From UBA1046 sp050945515 (GTDB taxonomy: Bacteria > Bacillota > Clostridia > Saccharofermentanales > DTU023): a DNA stretch of 23,095 nt. Below, piece by piece: positions 1-6,424 of the stretch. The stretch is from assembly GCA_050945515.1 (NCBI GenBank), contig JBMNTB010000027.1:1-23095 (forward strand), in the 5' to 3' direction. The position numbers and the translations under genes are program-made. The notes below the pieces were generated by a model that saw only the letters and a list, made by a program, of their open reading frames with translations, made no database searches and had not been told where the DNA came from. The stretch's first letter is position 1. Every line of letters starts with the position of its first letter.

Positions 1-108
1 AGGCCAAACTCAAGCGTCACCCCTTATCTCTATTTTCTTGTCAAGGTCAAGGCCAATGAACAGAAAACAGAAGAAACAGCTACGGCTGTTTGGTACGTAA
101 GTACGTAA
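1..108 (+). CDS. C-terminal end of an unidentified protein (partial)
   Basis: Frame 1 is open from the window edge to a TAA at 106-108 and gives 35 residues ending VWYVST. The segment TPYLYFLVKVKANEQKTEE alternates hydrophobic and charged residues like a beta-strand and loop at the end of a secreted or cytoplasmic domain. I do not recognise the family and cannot see the start. A second plus frame is also open to about position 100, so the frame choice rests only on protein-like composition. The gene would converge on cobO with a 64-base gap. It could be a chance open frame. Confidence 0.4.
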   Translation, partial: RPNSSVTPYLYFLVKVKANEQKTEETATAVWYVST

Positions 109-172
109 TTATTATTGCATTAGGAGAAAGGCAATTTCCCCCCGAATTTACCTGATTACCCTGTTTGGCGGC

Positions 173-688
173 TTAGCAGTCGAAACCGGGACGGGAAAGT
201 ACCCCTTGGGTGTAGTAGTGTTTGATCTCCATCATTTCAGTAACAAGATCGGCTCGGTCTAAGAGTTCCTGCGGAGCAAATCTTCCTGTCAGAATAACCT
301 CAGTGTGTACTGCCTTTTCTGCCAAGGTATTCAGAAGTTCATCTATTGGAAACAGTCCAAAATGCAGTGCAATTGTTACCTCGTCGAGAATAACCAAATC
401 CCAGGCGCCGGAACTTAGTGCCAGACGGCATTTCTGCAGACCTTCTCGGGCAGCCTGTTTATCAGCTTCCTCCACTTCTCTGAGTAAATAGCAACCACGC
501 CCGAACTGATGAATAGTGATATTCTCCAGCAGTTCTTCAATTTTTGTTTCAGAGTACTTCATGCTCTTAACAAACTGAGCAATATAAACTTTTTTATCTG
601 CCATTGCTGCGCGCAGTGCCATGCCGAAAGCTGCACTGGTTTTTCCTTTTCCGTTTCCCGTATAGAGATGAATAAAGCCTTTTCCCAT
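173..688 (-). CDS. cobO: Cob(I)yrinic acid a,c-diamide adenosyltransferase (CobA/CobO/BtuR family)
   Basis: This enzyme transfers the 5'-deoxyadenosyl group of ATP to the reduced cobalt of corrinoids, in adenosylcobalamin synthesis or salvage in the cytoplasm. The protein has 171 aa and spans the whole family fold. An N-terminal P-loop TGNGKGKT lies at residues 10-17, followed by the family signature VILDEVTIAL and, near the C-terminus, ADLVTEMMEIKHYYTQG, which matches the conserved end of BtuR/CobO proteins. I chose the ATG at 688, because GGAG sits 7 bases upstream of it; a TTG at 700 would add MENI and lies on the ribosome binding site. It follows the SPFH gene on the same strand after a 212-base gap that holds its own promoter candidate and a foldable leader. 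No other cobalamin gene is in the window, so a salvage role is inferred. Confidence 0.93.
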   Translation of the reverse strand: MGKGFIHLYTGNGKGKTSAAFGMALRAAMADKKVYIAQFVKSMKYSETKIEELLENITIHQFGRGCYLLREVEEADKQAAREGLQKCRLALSSGAWDLVILDEVTIALHFGLFPIDELLNTLAEKAVHTEVILTGRFAPQELLDRADLVTEMMEIKHYYTQGVLSRPGFDC

Positions 689-808
689 AATATTCTCCAA
701 GTCAAAGACAAGGCTGTCACGGCCCGCAACTGCGCCAAGATATATGAATCACTTCCTCGGCCGACCGGAAAACTGAGCATAGTTCTTGACAGCTTTTTGA
801 TGACTTTT
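689..808 (-). promoter_or_regulatory. Structured 5' leader of cobO (candidate)
   Basis: On the minus strand the arm 796-787 (AAAGCTGTCA) can pair with 719-710 (TGACAGCCTT) in a 10-bp stem with one mismatch, closing about 67 bases. Inside lies a GC-rich hairpin in which TTCCGG faces CCGAGGAA. The closing stem ends about 15 bases before the GGAG ribosome binding site. I see no B12-box or other hallmark of a cobalamin riboswitch, so a regulatory role is inference from folding and position only. Confidence 0.35.
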
Positions 809-838
809 TATATAGTATTCTACAATATTTAGGCACAA
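809..838 (-). promoter_or_regulatory. Candidate promoter for cobO
   Basis: On the minus strand TTGTGC (838-833) and TATATA (814-809) are separated by 18 bases. The -35 is a weak match and the -10 a fair one. It would give a leader of about 115 bases before the cobO start codon. Confidence 0.4.
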
Positions 839-900
839 AGCTGTTTATACTGCCTTCGCCTGATGTACGGAGGGCTCGGCTCCTTCCGCCGGGTATGTTC

Positions 901-1920
901 TTAATAATAGCTACCGCTGTTAACAATCGGTTGGGCGTCACGATTGCCGCACAACACCACCAGAAGATTGGATACCATGGCGGCCTTGCGCTCCTCGTCC
1001 AATGTCACAACCTCATTTTGGGCAAGTTTTTCCAGCGCCATCTCAACCATACCCACAGCCCCGTCAACAATAAGCTTCCGAGCATCGACAATAGCACTTG
1101 CTTGCTGGCGTTGCAGCATAACAGCAGCAATCTCTTTTGCATATGCTAAATAGGTAATACGCGCTTCCAGGATCTCAAGACCAGCTTCGTGCACCTTGCT
1201 TTGAATTTCATCCTTAATGCGCCGTGCTACCACCTCACTGGAGCCACGCAAGCTGCCTTCATCCGGTTCACCATCGCCTGTCGTATCTACATTGGGTGCC
1301 ACATCATAGGGGTAGATGCGTACAATATCACGCAGAGCGCTGTCGCACTGCAAGGATAAATATTCCTTGTAATTATCCACGTTGAAAACTGCCTTGGCGG
1401 TATCCACTACCCGCCAGATGACCGCGATGCCTATTTCTACCGGATTGCCCAGGCAGTCGTTTACTTTTTGTACTGAGTTGTTCAATGTCATGGCTTTAAG
1501 GGAAACTCGTTTACCTGTGGCTTCAAGATCCATCTTGCTTCCTTCGTTCGATATGGTAATGCCTTGCTTACCGGTCTGAACATCGCCACTTTGCCCCAGC
1601 CTGGTTTTGGCCGCGGGATTGACAGCTATTGAAAAGGGATGGACAAAATAGAAGCCAGCTTCACGCAAAGTACCGGTATATTTGCCAAATAAAGTCAGTA
1701 CCAGCGCTTCATTGGGCTTTAGCACCTTCAGACCAAGGAAGGGAATAAAACCGATGATCAGCCAGATGATGCCCAGCACCAAAGGCAGGACGCCAATATT
1801 ATTTTCGTTTTCCAGCAGAATACCACCCAGTGCCATACATCCGATAGCTGCAAGGTATAGTGCAGCGAATAATAATAGAATCGGCATACCGGGTCTGGCT
1901 TTGATTTGTTGCTCTTTCAT
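901..1920 (-). CDS. SPFH/Band 7 domain membrane protein
   Basis: This is a 339-residue member of the stomatin/prohibitin/flotillin/HflK superfamily, proteins that form oligomeric membrane scaffolds; the client of this subgroup is not known to me. Two hydrophobic segments at about residues 13-34 and 41-62 anchor it. The SPFH domain follows (LKPNEALVLTLFGKYTGTLR onward) and ends in a helical region ITYLAYAKEIAAVMLQRQQA, then LDEERKAAMVSNLLVVLC, which is characteristic of this bacterial SPFH subfamily. The ATG at 1920 has AGGAGGG upstream. An acidic loop at residues 212-221 (DTTGDGEPDE) resembles a calcium-binding loop and lies between two conserved parts of the domain. It stands as a single gene, upstream of cobO on the same strand but well separated. 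Confidence 0.9.
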   Translation of the reverse strand: MKEQQIKARPGMPILLLFAALYLAAIGCMALGGILLENENNIGVLPLVLGIIWLIIGFIPFLGLKVLKPNEALVLTLFGKYTGTLREAGFYFVHPFSIAVNPAAKTRLGQSGDVQTGKQGITISNEGSKMDLEATGKRVSLKAMTLNNSVQKVNDCLGNPVEIGIAVIWRVVDTAKAVFNVDNYKEYLSLQCDSALRDIVRIYPYDVAPNVDTTGDGEPDEGSLRGSSEVVARRIKDEIQSKVHEAGLEILEARITYLAYAKEIAAVMLQRQQASAIVDARKLIVDGAVGMVEMALEKLAQNEVVTLDEERKAAMVSNLLVVLCGNRDAQPIVNSGSYY

Positions 1921-2239
1921 GAGACAGCCCTCCTAATTCTCTATTTCAAATTAAATATAAATGATAAGAAACAGGAGAAACAGGATTCATGTAATGTCCT
2001 GGTACAAAGGAAGTAAAATCAGGATAAATTTTTCCATCAGGTTTGAAAGCGTGCTATTATCGCCCATAATAATAACAATGGTACCATCATAGACCGTCCT
2101 AACTTATGATTTCTTATGTTATTGCCAAATCGCTCGGAGAAAGTGTGTTCATTCTTTACATCACTTAATAAAAATTTTACATTCTGAGTTGTTTTCTTAC
2201 ATCTAGCTGTCTTGATAGGCCTGCTGCAGCAAATTATGC
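1921..2239. other. Divergent intergenic region between the SPFH gene and the flavin operon
   Basis: This AT-rich spacer lies between two divergently read genes. I see a small palindrome TATTATcgcccATAATA near 2053-2069 and the AGGAGGG ribosome binding site of the SPFH gene at the left edge, but no convincing ORF, RNA gene or promoter for the SPFH gene. Confidence 0.5.
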
Positions 2240-2267
2240 TTGGATTAGGTAGCAAGTTACCTATTAT
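2240..2267 (+). promoter_or_regulatory. Promoter of the flavin/MarR operon with candidate MarR operator
   Basis: TTGGAT (2240-2245) and TATTAT (2262-2267) are 16 bases apart, 17 bases upstream of the first ATG. An inverted repeat TAGGTA-N6-TACCTA occupies 2246-2263, so it fills the spacer and touches the -10. An 18-bp palindrome here is the size and place expected of a MarR repressor site, and the operon encodes a MarR protein. Binding itself is inferred. Confidence 0.55.
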
Positions 2268-2283
2268 AAGTTAGGAGTTTTCT

Positions 2284-2676
2284 ATGAATATCAAACGTGT
2301 TCTGATATATATCGTTATCGGATTGTTGGTGCTTGGTATTGTTATCTTCATTTATATGAATCAGCAGATCAAAAAATATGCCCAGCAGGATTTCAGTATG
2401 ATTAATATTGCCGGTTTACCTGATGGCATATATCAGGGTAGTGCATCTGCACTATTGGTTACTGCGCGGGTAGAGGTGACTGTGCAGGCCGGACAGATCC
2501 TGGAGGTAAAGCTGCTGGATCATAATCATGGGCCGGGTTATGGTGCTGAAGCACTTTGCGACAACATCGTCAAGACAAACAGCCCGGATGTGGACGGCAT
2601 CAGTGGCGCAACCGCTTCCAGCATAGTTATCAAAGCAGCTGTACTGGAAGCATTAAAAAGCGAGCTTGCCCCATGA
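2284..2676 (+). CDS. Membrane-anchored FMN-binding domain protein
   Basis: The 130-residue protein has an N-terminal membrane anchor (about residues 7-25) and an extracytoplasmic FMN_bind domain. The motif D104-GI-S107-G108-A109-T110 fits the flavinylation consensus DxxSGAT/S, in which an ApbE-type transferase attaches FMN to the last Thr; this family knowledge predicts covalent FMN on T110. The preceding sequence (LPDGIYQG, then LDHNHGPGYG) is the usual start of the domain. AGGAG stands 7 bases before the ATG. The stop overlaps the ATG of the MarR gene (ATGA), so the two are translationally coupled. The protein probably carries electrons at the outer face of the membrane, like the FMN domains of RnfG/NqrC and of extracellular electron transfer systems. 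Its partner is unknown, and no ApbE gene is in the window. Confidence 0.85.
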   Translation: MNIKRVLIYIVIGLLVLGIVIFIYMNQQIKKYAQQDFSMINIAGLPDGIYQGSASALLVTARVEVTVQAGQILEVKLLDHNHGPGYGAEALCDNIVKTNSPDVDGISGATASSIVIKAAVLEALKSELAP

Positions 2677-3185
2677 AACAGGTAAATCTCCCAACTGATA
2701 ATATCCACATGCCCAGTGACCTGAGAGATATTGAAGATAGATATTACCTGTTCGGAATGCTGACTGCCTTTGCCAACCGCATGCAAACTGTGGGAGACAA
2801 TGTATTTGAAGAAATAACCTGGAAACAATGGTTTGCCCTGCTGAGCGCCAGTATTTTGCAGCCCAATCCTTCTGTTTCTCAAGTAGCTGACTTTGTGGGA
2901 ACCTCGCATCAGAACATGAAGCAACTGCTGCTGCGTCTGCAAGCGACCGGCTTAGTACGTCTGGAAAAGGACAAAGCTGATCTGCGTCGAACACTCGTAA
3001 AGCTAACCCCGGCAGTTGAAGCATTTGAACAAAAATATCAGCAAAGCAGCCGTCATTTTATGGACAGTTTATTCGAGAAAATCTCAGATGAGGATTTGGC
3101 AGCAGCGCGGCTGGTGCTGGACCAGTTGTATCAAAATCTGAGAACTATAGAAAAAAGTATCAGCACGCAGGAGGACAATATATGA
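2673..3185 (+). CDS. MarR-family transcriptional regulator
   Basis: The protein has 170 aa, a typical MarR length, with a winged helix-turn-helix in the middle: NPSVSQVADFVGTSHQNMKQ as the recognition helices, then LLLRLQATGLVRLEKDKADLRRTLVKLTPA as the wing with the DxR motif usual for MarR. The start at 2673 is chosen because ATGA overlaps the upstream stop and the sequence before it belongs to the FMN-binding gene in another frame. It is the second gene of a four-gene operon with overlapping ends and probably represses the operon through the palindrome at 2246-2263. Its effector is unknown; a flavin-, quinone- or redox-linked signal would suit its neighbours. Confidence 0.9.
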   Translation: MKQVNLPTDNIHMPSDLRDIEDRYYLFGMLTAFANRMQTVGDNVFEEITWKQWFALLSASILQPNPSVSQVADFVGTSHQNMKQLLLRLQATGLVRLEKDKADLRRTLVKLTPAVEAFEQKYQQSSRHFMDSLFEKISDEDLAAARLVLDQLYQNLRTIEKSISTQEDNI

Positions 3186-3718
3186 TAGTAATAATTTCTG
3201 ATGACAGTAAAGGAGATTATGGTCCGGCACTGGCGGAAGCAGTGTCACAGACAGAAACTCAGCTTGTTCATTTTTCTGCCAACGCCCTCACTGTCATGCC
3301 TTGTGTCGCCTGCGGCAGCTGCAGCGGGAAAACTTATGGACGCTGCATCACCCAGGATGATATGCAGCAGGTGCTGCCAAAAATTGCAGGCTGTCGAGCA
3401 CTCGTGCTGGTTTCCCCGGTAGTATTTGGCGGTGTCAGTTACCATATCAAAAAGATCATGGATCGTATGGCAGCTGTAGGGGATCCGCGCTACCGGGTAA
3501 GCGACGGGGAACTAGTGAAAGGTATGAGCGGACAAGGCATGAACTACTATATGGTGGGCATCGGGGATGAACTAAGCGCAGCGGAACGTGCAGCCTTTTT
3601 ATCCCTTCATGAAGAAAATCGACAAATCATGAGCGCCCAAGGGCAGGCATTTATACTTAGCAGCAGATCCGGTCAAGCTTCAATTAACAAAATCGCACAG
3701 GAGATTGTCTATGAATAA
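3182..3718 (+). CDS. Flavodoxin-fold oxidoreductase with four-cysteine motif (iron-sulfur flavoprotein type)
   Basis: This is a 178-residue NADPH-dependent FMN reductase/flavodoxin-fold protein of the cytoplasm. After the first strand and helix it carries C41-x2-C44-x2-C47-x7-C55 followed by TQDDM, a spacing that fits the compact cluster motif of archaeal and clostridial iron-sulfur flavoproteins (CX2CX2CX4-7C). The stretch LVLVSPVVFGGVSYHIKKIMDR is the conserved flavodoxin-type loop near the FMN ring. The FMN phosphate loop at residues 6-13 (SDDSKGDY) is not the usual SPRxxGNT. The ATG overlaps the MarR stop (ATGA). Whether it holds a 4Fe-4S cluster is inferred from the cysteines; many relatives with only some of them lack one. 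Confidence 0.82.
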   Translation: MIVIISDDSKGDYGPALAEAVSQTETQLVHFSANALTVMPCVACGSCSGKTYGRCITQDDMQQVLPKIAGCRALVLVSPVVFGGVSYHIKKIMDRMAAVGDPRYRVSDGELVKGMSGQGMNYYMVGIGDELSAAERAAFLSLHEENRQIMSAQGQAFILSSRSGQASINKIAQEIVYE

Positions 3719-4355
3719 GTCAGAGATCATGCTCCTTTGTGCCAGTCCCAGACGCAAAGGCACCAGCACTATGCTGCTGGAAAGAATCCAAGCTGTTACC
3801 GGCAGCGAAGTGGTTTTTCTACCCCAAAAGGATAGCTTGCATGAGTTGGTGCTGGCCATGCAACAAGCTGCAACCATCGTAATATCCGGCCCCTGCTACA
3901 TCAATACCTATCCGGCCAGACTGATTGAGTTGCTGGAGACGGCAGCCCTGGCAGGCGGTTTTTCCGGACAGAAGCTTTATGGCATCATCAATGGTGGGAT
4001 GCCCTATATTCACACACACCAACACGGACTTACCTGCCTCCAATTATTTGCCGAGCAGAATCATCTTTCGTGGCAGGGCGGTTTTGTACTGGGCTGTGGC
4101 GCCATGTTAGACGGTAAACCCTTGGAAAAACACATGAACCGTAAGACAGTTGTGCCGGCTTTTGATCAGTTTATTCGACATATAGCGGCAGGAACCACAT
4201 CTCCTAGCTGCCTCTATGAGCAGGCACAGTCTCCACCCGGCAAAATCATGACTCAGGTTTTTGCAAAACTGCTAACCTTTATGGTAGAGAAAAGTATTAA
4301 AAAGCATGGACACGATCCGAAAGCAGCCAATTGGTATCTGCGAGAGCAAGAATAA
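3711..4355 (+). CDS. NAD(P)H-dependent flavodoxin-fold oxidoreductase
   Basis: This 214-residue protein has the FMN phosphate-binding loop SPRRKGTST near the N-terminus and ISGPCYINTYPARLIELLE, the second FMN-contacting loop of the flavodoxin-like fold. The C-terminal third (about residues 150-214) is a less familiar basic helical tail with two hydrophobic turns (FAKLLTFMVEKSIKK). I start it at the ATG at 3711, which overlaps the stop of the previous gene and has AGGAG 7 bases upstream; a TTG two codons earlier is unlikely. It is the last gene of the operon. No cysteine cluster is present, so it is probably a plain FMN reductase partner of the upstream protein. The substrate cannot be told. 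Confidence 0.8.
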   Translation: MNKSEIMLLCASPRRKGTSTMLLERIQAVTGSEVVFLPQKDSLHELVLAMQQAATIVISGPCYINTYPARLIELLETAALAGGFSGQKLYGIINGGMPYIHTHQHGLTCLQLFAEQNHLSWQGGFVLGCGAMLDGKPLEKHMNRKTVVPAFDQFIRHIAAGTTSPSCLYEQAQSPPGKIMTQVFAKLLTFMVEKSIKKHGHDPKAANWYLREQE

Positions 4356-4510
4356 AGCGATAGTGACATTATTAAATCTATCTGATAAATGCCGCTGCTT
4401 AAAACTTGTTCTTACGGCAAAAATAACCGCACAGCCCTCTATCTTTATTCAAATGGCGAGCGGTAAAAAGAATTGAACTTATTGAACTTAAGTGGATTGA
4501 TCTTATATAT

Positions 4511-4539
4511 TTTACTTGAAACTAAATTTCTTATAAAAT
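4511..4539 (+). promoter_or_regulatory. Candidate promoter for the LiaF-like pair
   Basis: TTTACT (4511-4516) and TAAAAT (4534-4539) have a 17-base spacer and lie about 85 bases before the start codon. A 9-bp tandem repeat ATTGAACTT lies about 30-40 bases upstream of the -35. The surrounding 270 bases (4356-4625) are AT-rich and show no other gene and no clear terminator for the flavin operon. Confidence 0.4.
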
Positions 4540-4625
4540 TACTTTAACGGTGGTTTGCTAAATTAATTATGGTATTTGATGAAAAAATCACTTGTTTAAT
4601 ATTTTGAGGTTTGAGAGATTAAATT

Positions 4626-5330
4626 ATGAAAAACAGAAATGTTGGTAGAATTATTTGGGGCCTAGTCCTGGTAATTGTAGGTGTTATTTTTACTTTAAAT
4701 GTACTTGGCCTGATTGAAGTAGATATCTTTTTTGCCGGCTGGTGGACTTTATTTATTATTGTTCCATCTTTTATAGGTTTATTTACTTCACGGGGAAAAA
4801 CCGGGAATTTAATTGCCCTTGTGATCGGCGTTGCACTACTTCTTGCCGCCCAAGACATTATTGATTTTGATTTGGCTTGGCGCTTGCTTATTCCGGTTAT
4901 CATTATTCTGATCGGTTTAAAATTGATTTTTACTTCTCCATCTAATAGAAGGACAAGCGCAAAAATTAAAGAATTAAAAAACGACAGCAAGGAACCCGGA
5001 AAAGATACGGCTGCTTTCTCGTCGCGTGAAATTAATTATGACGGGCAAATTTTTGAAGGTTCGGCCTTGGATGCTGTCTTCGGAAGCATTACTTGCGACC
5101 TTAGAAATGCTCTTATCGAGAAGGATTGTGTGATTACCGCTTCTGCCGTTTTTGCAGGAATAGATATAAAAGTACCGGATAATATACGAGTCAAGATTGA
5201 TTCCAACGCACTTTTCGGCGGTGTCTCCGATAAGAGAACGAAGACGGTACGTCAGGAAACTCAGCCGAATAATGGATTAACTTTGTATATTGAGGCAAAT
5301 TGTGTCTTTGGGGGTGTCGACATTATATGA
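4626..5330 (+). CDS. LiaF-like membrane protein (cell-envelope stress type)
   Basis: The 234-residue protein has four hydrophobic segments in the first 105 residues (about 8-27, 37-52, 60-75, 86-104), matching the LiaI/LiaF-like transmembrane region. After a charged linker comes a soluble C-terminal domain in which the motif xxxFGxxx recurs three times (DAVFGSITCDL, NALFGGVSD, NCVFGGVDII), the signature of the cell wall-active antibiotics response domain of LiaF. In Bacillus, LiaF restrains the LiaRS two-component system; no histidine kinase or response regulator is in this window. The ribosome binding site (GAGAG, 9 bases upstream) is weak. The stop overlaps the next ATG (ATGA), so it pairs with the downstream beta-rich protein. 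Confidence 0.82.
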   Translation: MKNRNVGRIIWGLVLVIVGVIFTLNVLGLIEVDIFFAGWWTLFIIVPSFIGLFTSRGKTGNLIALVIGVALLLAAQDIIDFDLAWRLLIPVIIILIGLKLIFTSPSNRRTSAKIKELKNDSKEPGKDTAAFSSREINYDGQIFEGSALDAVFGSITCDLRNALIEKDCVITASAVFAGIDIKVPDNIRVKIDSNALFGGVSDKRTKTVRQETQPNNGLTLYIEANCVFGGVDII

Positions 5331-6136
5331 AATCTTGGCACAATACTATAAAATACGCTGCCATAGCTTTGGCAATTCTTCTGATAATCGGCATATTCAG
5401 TGCAATCTTCCATGCTTTATCCTTTGTTTTCTTTGCTTTTGATCCTAATATAACGGGTGAATATACGACACATGAATTTGAAAATGATATTAGTGTTTTG
5501 GATATAGACATTAAAGGCATAAATTTTGAAGTGGCAGCAACGGATAATCCCCATATTGTCGTAGAAAGTAATTACGAATCTTTAACTGTGCAGGCCAAGG
5601 GAAATGTGCTTCTTATAAAAGACAAAAAGACCTTTTACCTTAACACAGGCGGCAAGGCTGTACTTAAGCTTTATATTCCCAAGGATAAAATTTTTGACAA
5701 AGTAGATATTAATACGGGCACCGGCCGAACAGACATGGAAAATCTGCAAGCAAAAACTATTGATATGCAATTTGGTGCCGGAAAAACCATGCTGCAAAAC
5801 ATATCCGCAAGTGATAATGCATTTATCGAAGGCGGTGTAGGAAAACTTTATATCAGGGACAGTAAGTTTTGTAATTTAAATCTAGAGATGGGTGTAGGCA
5901 AGTTAGAGTTTTCCGGCACACTGCTAGGCAGAAATATTTTAAAAATGGGAGTCGGCGCCAGTGAAATTAGTTTAATAGGTTCATTGGACGATTATAAATT
6001 GCATGTTGAAAAAGGGATCGGCAATATTTATATAGATGGAGAATCTGTAAAAAGCGATACGCAATGGGGGCAAGGAGATACGGAAATCTTTCTTGAAGGC
6101 GGTGTCAGTTCTGTCAGTATAGATTTATCAGAATAA
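5327..6136 (+). CDS. Membrane-anchored beta-solenoid-like protein (DUF4097 type)
   Basis: The 269-residue protein has one N-terminal membrane segment (about residues 9-35) and then an all-beta region with repeated units (VDINTGTGRTDMENL, IEGGVGKLYIRDSKF, LEMGVGKLEFSGTL, LKMGVGASEISL, VEKGIGNIYIDGE), each centred on a GxG turn. This is the look of the DUF4097/putative adhesin family. The start at 5327 is set by the ATGA overlap with the LiaF-like gene. In related bacteria such proteins are coupled with LiaF/PspC-type membrane proteins in envelope stress modules. The domain probably lies outside the membrane. The last residues (SSVSIDLSE) end in the middle of a strand pattern, which is normal for this family. 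Confidence 0.75.
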   Translation: MKSWHNTIKYAAIALAILLIIGIFSAIFHALSFVFFAFDPNITGEYTTHEFENDISVLDIDIKGINFEVAATDNPHIVVESNYESLTVQAKGNVLLIKDKKTFYLNTGGKAVLKLYIPKDKIFDKVDINTGTGRTDMENLQAKTIDMQFGAGKTMLQNISASDNAFIEGGVGKLYIRDSKFCNLNLEMGVGKLEFSGTLLGRNILKMGVGASEISLIGSLDDYKLHVEKGIGNIYIDGESVKSDTQWGQGDTEIFLEGGVSSVSIDLSE

Positions 6137-6376
6137 CCAAAAGAGAAAAGCAGAATCTCTGCCGAAGAAATAATTATGAATATGCTTACCTTGATCAAAA
6201 CATGAGATGAAATTGCTGTGAAAGGGGCAAGAACTAAGTCCCGATTTGCAACACTGGATCGATCAAGGCTGGGTTACTAGAAACTGAGATCCAGGCAATT
6301 TGCCAAAATATTTGCAAACGATACTCTTGCATTTTTCTTTAAAAGCGAAAAAGTCAGAAAAAGCAGGAAAATAGGC
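6137..6376. other. Intergenic region upstream of the MerR gene
   Basis: There is a small hairpin GCAGAatcTCTGC right after the upstream stop but no T-run on the plus side, and a near-palindrome GGCAATTTGCC near 6294-6304. Short open stretches such as DLQHWIDQGWVTRN read protein-like but are closed by stops. They could be gene debris, but I cannot support a call. Confidence 0.4.
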
Positions 6377-6407
6377 TTGACCTTAAAGTAAGCTGTAAAG
6401 ATATATT
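6377..6407 (+). promoter_or_regulatory. MerR-type promoter with 19-bp spacer
   Basis: TTGACC (6377-6382) and TATATT (6402-6407) are separated by 19 bases, too far for normal sigma-70 use but typical of promoters that MerR-family proteins activate by twisting the DNA. The spacer holds an imperfect dyad, CTTAAAG facing TGTAAAG. It lies 17 bases upstream of the start codon of a MerR gene, so autoregulation is the simple reading. Confidence 0.6.
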
Positions 6408-6424
6408 TCAAGCAGGAGGCAGAT

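Noticed and set aside
75..89. Hairpin ACAGC-TACG-GCTGT as the cobO terminator
   Set aside because: The stem is only 5 bp, it lies about 85 bases beyond the cobO stop and no T-run follows on the minus strand.
689..900. A cobalamin riboswitch upstream of cobO
   Set aside because: I looked for the B12 box and the conserved core in this region and did not find them; only generic pairing is visible.
6137..6376. A gene remnant between the DUF4097-like gene and the MerR gene
   Set aside because: Some short runs look protein-like, but stops are frequent in all frames and no family can be recognised.
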